A stretch of DNA of 64,000 nt, from positions 22,125,279-22,189,278 of the forward strand of contig NC_033621.1 of assembly GCF_001540865.1 (NCBI RefSeq), written 5' to 3'. Made by a program: the position numbers and the translations under genes. Below, in pieces: positions 12,790 through 22,945 of this stretch (positions are counted from its first letter, which is position 1; every line of letters starts with the position of its first letter). Source of the stretch: Ananas comosus. Lineage: Eukaryota > Streptophyta > Magnoliopsida > Poales > Bromeliaceae. Under the pieces are notes generated by a model. That model searched no databases. It had not been told where the DNA came from and worked only from the letters and a program-made list of their open reading frames with translations.

Positions 12790-12872
12790 GGGAGGTGGAA
12801 GAAGAAGAGGAAGTGGAGCACAAGCACACAACAAAGAGAGAGAGAGAGAGAGGGAGAGAGAGAGAGAAAAGG
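12717..12872. repeat. Opposed CT and GA microsatellites in the phosphatase leader
   Basis: A CT run (about 12717-12789) is followed 45 bases later by a GA run (about 12835-12868), making an inverted pair that could fold. The block lies where the 5' UTR or core promoter of the minus-strand phosphatase gene is expected. Open frames across it are low-complexity Arg/Glu or Leu/Ser strings and are not genes. Confidence 0.8.
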
Positions 12873-13372
12873 GGCGAAAACAAAAACAAAAATGAAAACG
12901 AAGATCCCGTAGAACAGCGTCTCCTCCCTGTAGACCTTGTTCGTGTGTTATACAAGGAATGGGACGAGGCGGAGTTGTTCCATGAACCCCGTCCACCACG
13001 TCATCCCTCAGACCTCGCCAGCGTCAAAGTGCTCCTTGGGATTTTTCTTTTTCGTTAAAATTACCTCCCTTAATTTTCAAAAAAATTTTGATTTATACTT
13101 ACTTTACTTGTTAATCGTTTAATTTAATTTATTTTATTAGTAGTTTTAAAATTTTGTTAGAATTTGACACGGCTCTTATTTTGATTTTTAACAAAAGAAG
13201 CGAAATTAAATAACTAATAAATAGAAGAGGTGTAAATTAAATTAAAAAAAAAGTTTGGGGGGTCAATGTCTAAGGGACAGTGTCTATACATTTTAGTCTT
13301 TTTTTTTTCACTTGTTGGAACTTATACCATAAACAATTAGTGATTAATTCAGTTGATTAGCTATTACTCTAA
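12873..13372. other. Probable promoter and upstream flank of the phosphatase gene
   Basis: 12890-13040 is moderately G+C rich and may contain the transcription start. From 13040 on the sequence becomes AT-rich with poly-T and poly-A runs. No TATA box or second gene could be fixed with confidence. Confidence 0.4.
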
Positions 13373-14043
13373 GGGACTGTTTGATTGCATGTATTTTCAA
13401 CTGCATTGCAGTTGAAAATGCATGAATCTATTAAATTTTTATTTGGTTTGGTGTAATTAGGCTCAACTGCTGTAGTTGTATCTGCACGAGAAGGCCCAAC
13501 TGCAGCGGTTGTTCTGGAGTTGACTCACCAACTAAAAAATAAATAAAGTGTGATTTTTTTTTGTACGCTTCTTTTTTTTGTTTTTTTTTTTCAAAAATAC
13601 CTCTTCATGAAATCTGCTAGGGTTTAATAATGTCTATTAGGATCAATAATTTTTTTTTCATATGCTTTTTTTTCAATCTGCTAGTTTAATAATGTCTTTA
13701 TTTTTGTTTTCACCAAATCTATAATATATTTGTATTTAAAATTCATTAAATTCATACATAATTTTATAATATATAAATTATATATAGATATAAAAGTCTT
13801 AATTAATAATTAAAATATGATTACATTATATTCAGAAAAGGTAATCTCATCTTTCTATCTAAAAATTGACAAAATTTATAAATACAAATTTCAACTATAG
13901 GCTATCAAACAGAAGAAATATAACTATAGCAGTTGTAACTGTATAAAACCAAACAGACGAGGTATAATTGTAACTACAGTATTTGTAATTCCATATACTT
14001 CTAATTACACTGTTTTTGTAACTATATTCAACCAAATTGTCTC
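13373..14043. mobile_element. Tourist-like MITE with TAA target duplication
   Basis: Left end GGGACTGTTTGATTG and right end CAACCAAATTGTCTC form imperfect inverted repeats (11 of 15). TAA flanks both sides (13370-13372 and 14044-14046). The 671-bp body is non-coding and contains a short perfect-looking hairpin near 13393-13425 (TTTTCAACTGCATTGCAGTTGAAAA split by its loop). The termini are of the same kind as those at 9550-9931, but the family differs. Confidence 0.7.
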
Positions 14044-14046
14044 TAA

Positions 14047-15009
14047 AAGAATTTTGGAAAGTAGAATATACAAAAGGAGGTTTAAGGCACGGGGCCTCTA
14101 GAAAAAAAAAATTTAAAAAAAGGAAAGGTATATCAGATGTTTAAACCATTTATTTACTAAAAATGCATTAGCAGAGAATTTAAACCATTGGCCTTGAATA
14201 TTTTAGATTAATAATTACATGCATCGGCAGCATCGCTAGCCCTAGTTTGTCCAAACTTAAGTTTGAAAATTACTTTTGTCAATTTTATTTTTCGTATTTT
14301 TATAAACAATGGATTTAATGGTTAGACTCATGTTTATTTATTTGGATATTATCAACATAATATTCATCCATATCTTATTCTTTGAAGATGCTGAGAAGAG
14401 TACCCCATGTGAACATTTTTTATTTTATAAAAGGTCAAAATATGAATTTTTAAATGACAAAAAAAAAATTACAAAACGAATATTTATAGGAGAGTCTTAT
14501 ATAATTTAGCCCTTTTTTTAACTTTGGAATATCATAAGCAATTATTATTACTTTGGTTGCTGCAAAGTTTTGTGGCGCGGTCTACTAAACCTGGTCCAGG
14601 AGATCTATTAAGTGTGAACGGACCACTCGCTGAGCGACACATGGCCACCGCCGTCCTAGTCAGCAGCCTCGGGTACGTTTCTCACGTGCGGGCAATCATA
14701 GGGTCGCACGCTTCGATACGACACGTCGCGCCATTGGCTCGTCGACACGTGTCGCTTCACTGGCCAAAGCGGCACGACTTTCAAAGGACACGTGTAGGTA
14801 TATGTTTTGTGTATTTTGAATAAACTATTTACATTAATTTACCTATATTTATTTCTCTATCATTAGGAATCTGGTTTAATTTGATAATGACATGATTCGC
14901 CCTAATTATAGTGTTACAATCCATACTCTCATTTTAATATGAACAAAAAAAAAAAATTTAAAAAAAATCAGTTGAACTCAGTATTCATGAAAAACTATGG
15001 ATTTGATTA
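14047..15009. other. Intergenic region with a small G+C-rich island
   Basis: Mostly AT-rich, but about 14570-14800 is clearly G+C richer. It contains several ACGTG cores, including the 12-base palindrome CGACACGTGTCG at about 14741-14752 (a G-box). A 99-codon open frame here starts with TTG and has no recognisable motif, so no gene is called. Confidence 0.5.
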
Positions 15010-15018
15010 TTTTTAATA

Positions 15019-15473
15019 GGGAAAACTTCAAAAACCCCTCCTATCGTTTCGCACTTTTTCATTTTAGTATCCTGTGATTTAAAGTATATCAAGCTAACAC
15101 CTTGTGATTTCGCATTTTCTCACTTTGGTACCTTGTGATTTAAAGTGTATTAAGTTAGTACTCTGTGGTTTTATTTTTGTATCAAGTTATTACCCCGTGG
15201 TTTTATTTTTGTATCAAGTTAGTATTCCGTGGTTTTATTTTTGTATTAAATTAGTACCCTGTGGTTTTATTTTTCTCTTAATGAAATATTAAACCACAGG
15301 GTACTAAAGTGAGAAAGTGCGAAACCACAGAGTACTAACTTGATACACTTTAAACCACAGGATACGAAAGTGAGAAAATGCGAAACCACATAGTACTAAC
15401 TTGATACACTTTAAACTATATGGTACTAAAGTGGGAAAGCGTGAAACCACAAGGGGGTATTTGAAGTTTTCCC
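15019..15473. mobile_element. Mutator-type foldback MITE, family I, copy 1
   Basis: The element begins GGGAAAACTTCAAAAACCCC and ends GTATTTGAAGTTTTCCC. It is flanked by an exact 9-bp duplication TTTTTAATA (15010-15018 and 15474-15482). Its two halves are largely inverted copies, and each half is a run of ~30-bp modules that share CTGTGGTTT and end in TAGTACC. It is 455 bp, encodes no protein, and lies just beyond the 3' end of the P450 gene. A 9-bp duplication is diagnostic of Mutator-like transposition; an autonomous partner is not in the window. Confidence 0.88.
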
Positions 15474-15740
15474 TTTTTAATATAAATTTGATTATTTTTC
15501 GGATTCCGTTAAATCTTTCTCATAGTAATTTTCTCCATTATTTTTGGCAAAAAAGAAATGGCACAAAATGCGAAAAGCCATTAAGCTACTATTTATTTTC
15601 CTTTAATCACAAAAAATATAATAATAGAAGTAAAGCCACATTTTATTCATACATTAAAAGATGATAGATAGTGTTTTCAATTTCTGACAATTTTATTCAA
15701 ACATCAATTTTCAGAAATTTCCGCCTAGCCAAATAAATTT

Positions 15741-18700
15741 CTAAATCCTGTGAAAAATGATTTGAGCGCCATGCTGAGGATGCAGAGTTATAGCAGTGTA
15801 AGGAGCATGAGCATAAGAAGGCGAAAGCTCGAAGGAGAATTGTTGGAGAATTCTCGATAGCGCCATCTTCGCTTCGAGCAAAGCGAAACCTTGGCCAATG
15901 CAAATCCGAGGGCCTCGGCCGAATGGGAAGAAGACGCCCTGAACCTTCGACGCCTTCGAGATCCCCTCGCCAAACCGATCGGGCCTGAACTCGGTCGAGT
16001 CAGGCCCCCAGAATTCTGCGTCGTGATGCATCGACAGTATCGGCAACACGAGGTGCACCCCCGCCGGAAAGGTGATATTTCCGACCTGCATTTCCTTTGT
16101 AGTTTCTCTTATCAACATGCTTGCCGGAGGGTATAGTCTAAGAACCTCATGCAACACCATTGTCACCTGTTACATTGAATTGGAAGAGTTTAGGATTCAT
16201 CTTATTCCAATTTTTGATTTGTATAATCGAAGATTTTGAAAACATTGAACTGATTTTAGCTTAAATATTTCGGAAAAATTCGATTGAATTAATTAAATTA
16301 TCATGCTTGGACACAAAAAACAAAGTTTTGTAACAGGAAAAATTTTGATTCTGCTATCAAAATTCAAAATCCAACTGTGCAATTAAAGTAAGATTTAAAA
16401 GCATGAGCACTACAAATTGCTCTTGAAAACTAACATGCTACTCACATCTTTTAGCCTGTTTAATCCCTCGTAATCCGGCTTATTTTTCCCAAACACTTGC
16501 GAGACCTCGTCCCTGGCGCGCGCTTGCCAGTCGGGATGCATGCTAAGCGCGATGATCGTCCACGTGAGAAGGACCGACGTCGTCTCTTGCCCCGCGAAGT
16601 AGAATAGCTTACACTCTTCGATCACTTCTTCGATGGTCATATTGTTTCTGTATCCTCTAGTATCTGGATAGTCCGTCATATTCGATTCTAGTAATAAGCC
16701 CAATAGATCATTGTTTTTGGCTTCTCCCTTTCTTGTGGCTTGCACTCTTTGCTCAATCATGCTTCTTAGTATATCTCCAACCTCTTTGCTTATTGCCATC
16801 ATTTTCTTATTCTTCTTGGTTGGTAAGTATCTACATGCACATGTAAAAGTGGGATTGGAAAAATATATATATTAGTTTTCTTTTTTGTGAAATTTATTAC
16901 TATAGAAATTAACTTTATTTGATTAAAATCAAGGGAAAACTTCAAGTATCACTCCGTGGTTTCACACTTTTTAACTTTACTACTATATAGTTTAAAGTGT
17001 ATCAATTTGGTCCTCTATAGGTAATGGTTTCGCACATTCTCACTTTAGTACCATGTGGTTTAAAGTGCATCAATTAGTACCCTGTGATTTTATTTTTCTC
17101 TTTTCGTCGGCTCCTCTATTAATATTTCATTAAATTATATACAAAAAAACTTCAGATATCCTATCTAGGTTTATCAAATATTTACTTTAGTATGATTTAG
17201 TTTTAACTTTTTCACTGATTTTTTTTTCCTCCGTTAATATTTCGTTAAATTATATACAAAAAACTTCAGATACCATATCTAAGTTTATCGAATATTCATT
17301 TTAGTACCTTTTAATTTTAACTTTGTTACTGATTTAACGAAAAAAATTAGTAAAATAGATAATAAAAAGAGAAAAATGAAACCACAGTGTACTAACTTGA
17401 TACACTTTAAACCACAGAGTACTAAAATGAGAAAGTGTGAAACCACGGGGGCTAACTTGATACACTTTAAACCACAGAATATTAAAGTGAGAACGTGTGA
17501 AACCACAAGAGGGTATTTGAAGTTTACCTTAAAATCAAAGAGCTTCTACATGTAATATACAAACTCATTAGGAGACTCAAAAATGTGAGGTTATATTTTT
17601 GAATTATTTTTGACACCTCGTTATTGAGCACAAGAGAAAATCAATAGATGGAGATAATTTAAAGAGTATAGTGTTAGCAAACAACGGGACTTATGTAACT
17701 TCTATTACGGCGAGAATCTGAAATGAAATTCTGAGTTCCAAAAGTAAAAAGTTTCTAACTCTATTCAGAGTTTTCGCTTACGGTGCTTCTTTTAAAAGCA
17801 CTATTAAGACAATGTTTCATTGAAAATTCAGAACCTGTAGCCAGGGATGTATAGGCTTTGAAGCACTTCCATGACAAGCGGAGCTTGCTCTTCCTGCAGT
17901 TCGAAAATGCGCCGCCCCTCGCGGTAGCTGCTCCCAAACGCAGCTCGGGAAATCACGTCTCCGGTGAAGCTCTGCAGCTCGGGCCACACGTCTACTTCGC
18001 CCGACCCTCTACCACCGATGAGCCCGTCCCACCTATCGATCAGCTCGTCGCAGCAGAGCGAAAATGCGGCCATCATGTGCTTGGAGAATTTTAGAAAAAG
18101 AGGTTAATTACAAATTCACTTAACTAAAGTAAAATTTATATAGGGTGTCTAAATAAAAAAGAAATAATAAAAGTAAAAGGAGCATTTTCAGAATTACCTA
18201 TACTTGAGGGGGGGTTTCCATACATAATTACCTTCAAAAAAAAAAAAAAAAAATTTGTGGGTGCATATATAATACCTTCAGTTTTTCCAAGTGAAAAGCA
18301 GGATTGATGATTCTTCTGTGTTTGGTCCACTTCTGACCTTCATAAGCTGCGAGTCCGGATGCCAGAAGCCTCGCCAGGGGATTTCTGGGCTTCTGCAAGC
18401 AGCCGGATTTATCCGACAGCACTTCTCGCACCAGCTCCGGATCCATTAGAGTCACTCTCGGGTGCGGCCCGAACCAAGTGAACGATGTTTTACCTGTATA
18501 TATATACATATACACATGCATTTTCTGTTGGATGTGGCCCACATAATATATTCAAGGCGATCCATAAAGATACAGTCAATCTATTTAAGTTGATCTATAA
18601 AGATATTTTAGATCTTACGGTTAGGATGTATCTGGACACGTCCTTGATGGACGGACGTGATTTAACATCTATAAATATGTAACATACGGGAGTCTCGGTC

Positions 18701-19838
18701 TAACCATAATCCAATTGTCTGTGACGGCTCCATCTCCGGTGATAAGAAAATTAGACTCGAAACGTCCCGTCTTCTTGCAGATCACGAACGAGGACGAACC
18801 ACGAGTAAGGATCGCAGTTTACAAATTGGATATAGAAATCGAAATCATGGCAGAAGGTACGATCTAGTTTCTTATAAAGTTTCTAACATTTCCCAGAATT
18901 AAGAATTTAAGATACACATGCAATAATCGACCGTCTCTGACGCAAGTGGCAAAGAGTTCAGTAGTTGATAGCCGAGATCTTAAGTTCAAATCCTAATTGA
19001 TTCACATTTCCAGCTAAATTTATTTCTAAATGAAATGAATAGCATGCTATCTATCTCTAAAAAAAAAATACACACAATAATTCGCGAATCTAACTTTTCT
19101 TTATTTATATTTTTTTCGTGTACGTCAAACTGCATTTTGTGGACAAAAGTTTGTTTGCTTCAAACCAAACTTTGTACACAATTTTTTTTTTTTTTTGAGA
19201 GATAGGTAGCATGCTATCCATTTCATTTATTTCATTTAGAAATCAATTAGGATTCGAACTCAGGACCTCGGATATCAACTACAAAATCTTTTGTCACTTG
19301 CGCTACCGACAGTCGATTTTGTACACAAATTTTAAAGAGAGAGAGAGAGAGAGTAGATTTAGCCTAGATTTTTTTGACTAAAATATCAGATAATCCTCTT
19401 GAATATATTACTTTGCTATTTAACCATACCGATTAATTAAAATAATATGAAAAAAAAAAATTTTCTACAAAACACAAAAGCAAGCTACAAATACTTGTCA
19501 TCATAAAACCAAATGAGCTGGTCACCGTATCGCGCCATGGCGCGGTCGACGAACGGCGTGACGCGGGGGACGATGCGGTGGTGGAGCGGGGCCGGCTTCG
19601 ACCGGGCAGCCCTGTTGAGCCGGTCGTTGTCGTTGACGTCGCCGGAGATCGGCCGGTAGGGCGAGCCCTTCAGGCCCTGAGCCCGGAGGGTCCGCTCGAT
19701 CCTCTTGGGCCTCCACAGGGCCCAATTCAACGCTCTTATGGCCCATATCACCACCACCACCACCACCATCACCACTTCCGCAACGTAAACTAAGCTCACA
19801 ATGCTCTCACTCCTCATCGTCATCATCATTTTTATCAT
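15741..19838 (-). CDS. CYP72A: Cytochrome P450, CYP72A subfamily
   Basis: Five exons on the minus strand: 19838-19526, 18493-18276, 18079-17835, 16830-16446 and 16166-15741, in frame across all GT-AG junctions, giving 528 aa. A second ATG at 19817 would give 521. The N-terminus has an Ala/Val membrane anchor (about residues 14-32) for the ER. Visible motifs are [26 protein letters not shown] of the I-helix (338-343), ExxR as EVLR (394-397), RPDRF (448-452) and the haem loop [10 protein letters not shown] with Cys476. CYP72A enzymes are ER mono-oxygenases acting on isoprenoid-derived substrates such as gibberellins, triterpenoids or secoiridoids; the substrate cannot be inferred here. Introns 1 and 3 carry SINEs and a foldback MITE, yet all catalytic motifs are intact. 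Confidence 0.94.
16933..17529. mobile_element. Mutator-type foldback MITE, family I, copy 2 (in P450 intron 3)
   Basis: It starts GGGAAAACTTCAAGTATC and ends GTATTTGAAGTTTACCT. It is flanked by the exact 9-bp duplication TAAAATCAA (16924-16932 and 17530-17538). It is 597 bp and lies wholly within the P450 intron 16831-17834. The same ~30-bp modules appear on both arms in opposite orientation, so the pre-mRNA would contain a long imperfect hairpin. Confidence 0.88.
18928..19069 (+). mobile_element. tRNA-derived SINE, copy A (P450 intron 1)
   Basis: A head with GACGCAAGTGGC (box A-like) and AGTTCAAATCC (box B with one substitution) is followed by ATGAAATGAATAGCATGCTA and an A-tract at 19058-19068. 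Near-identical flanks ATACACATGCAATAAT (ending 18927) and ATACACACAATAATT (from 19068) are a target duplication with a small indel. It lies antisense to the P450 gene, within intron 1. Confidence 0.8.
19182..19315 (-). mobile_element. tRNA-derived SINE, copy B (P450 intron 1)
   Basis: Read on the minus strand, the head GGTAGCGCAAGTGAC matches the pol III box A consensus, and AGTTCGAATCC is a good box B. The tail AGCATGCTACCTATCTCTC runs into an A-tract (plus-strand T-tract 19182-19196). It is flanked by TTTGTACACAATTTT and TTTGTACACAAATTTT, a target duplication. This is the best-preserved promoter of the three copies and lies in the opposite orientation to copy A, 110 bp away. Confidence 0.83.
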
Positions 19839-19919
19839 TTATTATTATTACTATTTCCCTTAGCTTTAGCTTAGAGACACACTTTGGTGTTGTGCATATA
19901 TATCCATATATAGAAACAG

Positions 19920-20008
19920 TAAGAAAGAGAGAGAGAGAGAGTAAATACGTAGTAGAGGACGTAGGAGTTTTTGGAAGTTTACGTACCGATCGTTGTGAAC
20001 GAGAGGGG

Positions 20009-20045
<37 letters not shown>
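19920..20045. repeat. GA microsatellites in the P450 5' leader
   Basis: Two GA runs (about 19923-19941 and 20014-20043) lie directly upstream of the P450 start, reading as CT tracts in the sense direction. They occupy the likely 5' UTR or core promoter. Similar CT tracts sit ahead of the phosphatase and TOM1-like genes. Confidence 0.75.
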
Positions 20046-20046
<1 letters not shown>

Positions 20047-20398
20047 ACCGAAAAGAGGGACCGCCGAGGCTCCGAATGGGGATAAAAACGAGGAAAAACT
20101 CTAGAATGCAACGGATGTATTGGTGACGTGGCGTAATAAATCAATCAAATATTTTTTTTTAGAAATATATGTCCCATCAAGATTGTAAAAATATATTTTT
20201 ATTATACTTTTGGTTGAAAAGAAGGAATATGATTGGCTTAATATTGATAACGTGATGCAAGTGTGATAGTGTAGAATTTCTCCAAAACGAAAGAAAAATA
20301 GGGTAAAAATTTATGGAGAGTCCCTCAACTATAGGATTTTCTGAAATGGCCCCTCCAGTTATTTCTTTATAGGTGCTTTTTTTTGCTTTTGTGCTCAT
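20046..20398. repeat. P450 upstream segment, partly duplicated at 21048-21200
   Basis: Two blocks here, about 20057-20096 (GACCGCCGAGGCTCCGAATG...) and 20298-20398 (AGGGTAAAAATTTATGGAGA...), recur side by side at 21048-21200. The ~200 bases between them here are missing from the second copy. The first copy lies beside the P450 leader, so the second is probably a displaced copy of that upstream region. Confidence 0.75.
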
Positions 20399-20407
20399 TA
20401 TTATTAT

Positions 20408-21012
20408 GGGAAAACTTCAAATACTCCCTTGTGGTTTCACTTTTTTTCACTTTAGTATTCTCTAGTTTAAAGTGTATCAAATTAGTACCATGTGATTTTG
20501 CACTTTTTCATTTTAGTACCCTGTGATTTAAAGTGTATTAAGTTAATACCCTGTGGTTTCGCACTTTATCACTTTAGTACCTTGTGGTTTCGCACTGTAT
20601 TACTTTAGTACCCTGTGGTTTCGCACTTTATCACTTTAGTACCCTGTGGTTTAAAAAAACTACAGAATACTAACTTGATACAAAAATAAAACCACAGGGT
20701 ACTAACTTGATACAAAAATAAAATCATAGAGTACTAACTGGACACACTTTAAACCACAGGGTATTAAAGAGATAAAGTGAGAAACCACAGGGTACCAACT
20801 TGATACATTAACTGGACACACTTTAAACCNTTAAAGAGATAAAGTGAGAAACCACAGGGTACCAACTTGATACATTAACTGGACACACTTTAAACCACAG
20901 GGTATTAAAGAGATAAAGTGAGAAACCAAAAGGTACCAACTTGATACATTTTAAACTACAGAATACTAAAATGAAAAAGTACGAAATCACATGGAGGTTT
21001 TGAAGTTTTCTC
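20408..21012. mobile_element. Mutator-type foldback MITE, family I, copy 3, with an assembly N
   Basis: It starts GGGAAAACTTCAAATACTCC and ends GAAGTTTTCTC, flanked by TATTATTAT (20399-20407) and TATTATTGT (21013-21021), 8 of 9 identical. It contains the same ~30-bp modules. A ~70-bp unit beginning ACTGGACACACTTTAAACC is repeated two to three times around 20738-20960. A single N at 20830 sits inside the repeat, which suggests an unresolved or collapsed repeat. Confidence 0.85.
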
Positions 21013-21047
21013 TATTATTGTTGAAATTTTTTGAATTTAAAAGTGGG

Positions 21048-21200
21048 ACCGCCGACGCTCCGAATGGGGATAAAAACGAGGGAAAAATAGGGTAAAAATT
21101 TATGGAGAGTCCCTCAACTATTGGAAGTTCTGAAATGGCCCCTTCAGTTATTTATTTCTAGGTGCTTTTTTTTTTTTTGCTTTTGTGCTCATTATTTTTA
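21048..21200. repeat. Second copy of the P450 upstream segment
   Basis: It matches 20057-20096 followed directly by 20298-20398, with a few substitutions (GACGCTCC for GAGGCTCC, CTATTGGAAG for CTATAGGATT). No gene follows it. Confidence 0.75.
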
Positions 21201-21410
21201 TTGAAAATTTTTGAATTTGCCCCCTCAATATCTAAAATATCCTTACAAAATCTGACCTCATTAGTAAACCCTAGAGAGAAAGGGGATATTTGAAGAAATT
21301 TTAAAAATCAATAGAGTATTTTGATCGTCTAGGAATAAATAAAATATTTTCGAAGTTTTGAAGGGCATATTAGATATTATCCCTTTTTTTTTAGATAAAC
21401 ATATACGGTA

Positions 21411-21760
21411 CTTACCTGAACTATAAACTATTTTGAATCAGCTATTCAACATTTCAAAATTTTAATTTATTTTTCAATCTTTCAATTTATTTGATTTAAG
21501 TCAATCAACGATATTTTGATTTTAAAATTTAAGCTAATTATTATATATTTTAATGAATTTATAGTTGTTAAAATTTTATAAAATAAACTAACTAAATCTA
21601 TAAAAATAAACAACGTATTAGAATTTTGAAATCAAACTATCGTCGACCGACTCAAACTAAACAAACTGAAAGATTAAATAGTAAAATCAAAATTTTGAAA
21701 AGTTGGTAGTTAATTCAAAATTGTCCATAATTCAGGTAGGTTCTATACATTTTTACCTTC
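21411..21760. mobile_element. Diverged foldback MITE, family II
   Basis: The left part (TACTTACCTGAACTATAAAC...) and the right part (...TAATTCAGGTAGGTTCTATA) are inverted relatives. The interior has the AATTTATTTGATTTAAGTC theme on one arm and its inverse on the other. It is related to the well-defined copy at 37822-38123. The boundaries and any duplication could not be fixed. Confidence 0.5.
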
Positions 21761-22690
21761 TTTTTAAAGTCCTCAACTTTTATTTTAATTTTTTTATTTT
21801 AGTTTTCATGCTTGGTTAAATTAAAATTCTATTAAATTTAGTGGCCCCTGCTAGTTATTAAATAGTTAATTAATTTAGTTTTGTACTACTGAAAATTATT
21901 TAAAATTAATAAATTTGGTGATTTTTTTTACTAAAATTAGTTAATTCTAAAAAAAGAGGAGTTGAGACTTGAGAGGGCCTCAAACCAAAAAACAGAGAGA
22001 AAAAATAGTTGAGGGGCCTCTTTCAGAAGTTATTATAGTTGAGGGGTCATCATACAATTTTATCCCCAAACAAAGTGAAATCTTTTTTCTTCTTTTTTAA
22101 CTTGGTAAATATAAAAATGTTTAAACAACCGTTGTACTCTAAAACGGTTGTTTCACAAAGTATCAGAGTAGGAGGTCCTGACTTCGAGTCACGCCAGGCT
22201 CCTAGCATATTATAAATAAGCTCAAGTCATGAGCTGACTAAAAAAAGTCTCGAGCCTATACATGAGGGAGAGTGTTAAATATAAAAATATTTAAATACCG
22301 TTCTCTAACGGTTTAAGTTTTTAGAATACAACGGTTGTTTCACGTAACTTTTTTTTAAGTTTTTTTTTTTTAAATTTATTTTTTTGTTTAGACAACCTTC
22401 ACCACGCCATCCGTGGATATCTCCCCTTCATAAAATGGATGCAGTAACTCCCTTGTGCCGTTGTGCGGTCGCAATTCAAGCTGAGACACTGCATATGGTC
22501 ATATGGATGCAATTGGTCATTTATGTGGTTCGTAATAATGATCCTGTCCTAAACAAGGACTAATTAAGGACTAGGCTGTCGAGTGACGATTGGCCGACGG
22601 GTATTGTAAGTGAGGCACACAGTGTTTTTAAAAAATCAACGACAGTGGGCAGACTGTTGTACTTTAGCATGTCTATAAAACACCAAAGAC
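21761..22690. other. AT-rich intergenic sequence with a possible LTR-element scrap
   Basis: No gene is seen. At about 22150-22215 the sequence TATCAGAGTAGGAGGTCC resembles a degenerate initiator-Met primer-binding site. It is flanked by two related blocks, CAACCGTTGTACTCTAAAACGG and CGTTCTCTAACGG...AATACAACGGTTG. This may be a remnant of a short LTR element, but no ends could be verified. Confidence 0.35.
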
Positions 22691-22780
22691 ATTGTTTGTT
22701 TTACCGAAAATGAAGAAGAAAAAAGTGATATTCTACTGTAAAAATTCACTCTCATTGTTTGGTTCATAATAACTTCATCT

Positions 22781-22935
22781 ACCGACCGTCCCTTGCGCAA
22801 GTGGCAAAAAATTTAGTGGTTGATACTCGAGGTCCCAAGTTCGAATCCTAGTTGATTCATATTTCCAGCTAAGTTTATTTCTAAATGAAATAAACGAAGC
22901 GGGTAGCGTGCTACCTATCTCTCAAAAAAAAAAAA
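22781..22935 (+). mobile_element. tRNA-derived SINE, copy C
   Basis: The head ACCGACCGTCCCTTGCGCAA carries a box A-like stretch, and AAGTTCGAATCC gives a good box B. The tail AGCGTGCTACCTATCTCTC enters an A-tract. An exact 10-bp target duplication AACTTCATCT is present at 22771-22780 and 22936-22945. The element sits inside an older sequence whose ends (about 22690 and 23210) look like inverted repeats around TTTGTTTTACCGAAAA, so it may have inserted in a MITE. Confidence 0.87.
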
Positions 22936-22945
22936 AACTTCATCT

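Noticed and set aside
12635..13058. Open frames through the CT/GA microsatellites
   Set aside because: They encode simple Arg/Glu or Leu/Ser repeats created by the microsatellites.
14524..14823. 99-codon frame in the G+C island
   Set aside because: It has no ATG at its start, no known domain and no supporting context.
18928..19069. Possible tRNA gene at the SINE box A/box B
   Set aside because: There is no cloverleaf with acceptor pairing, and the sequence continues into a SINE body with an A-tail and target duplications.
22150..22215. tRNA-like or primer-binding-site-like segment
   Set aside because: TATCAGAG and a TTCGAGTC stretch are present, but no LTR pair or cloverleaf could be shown; kept only as a possible LTR scrap.
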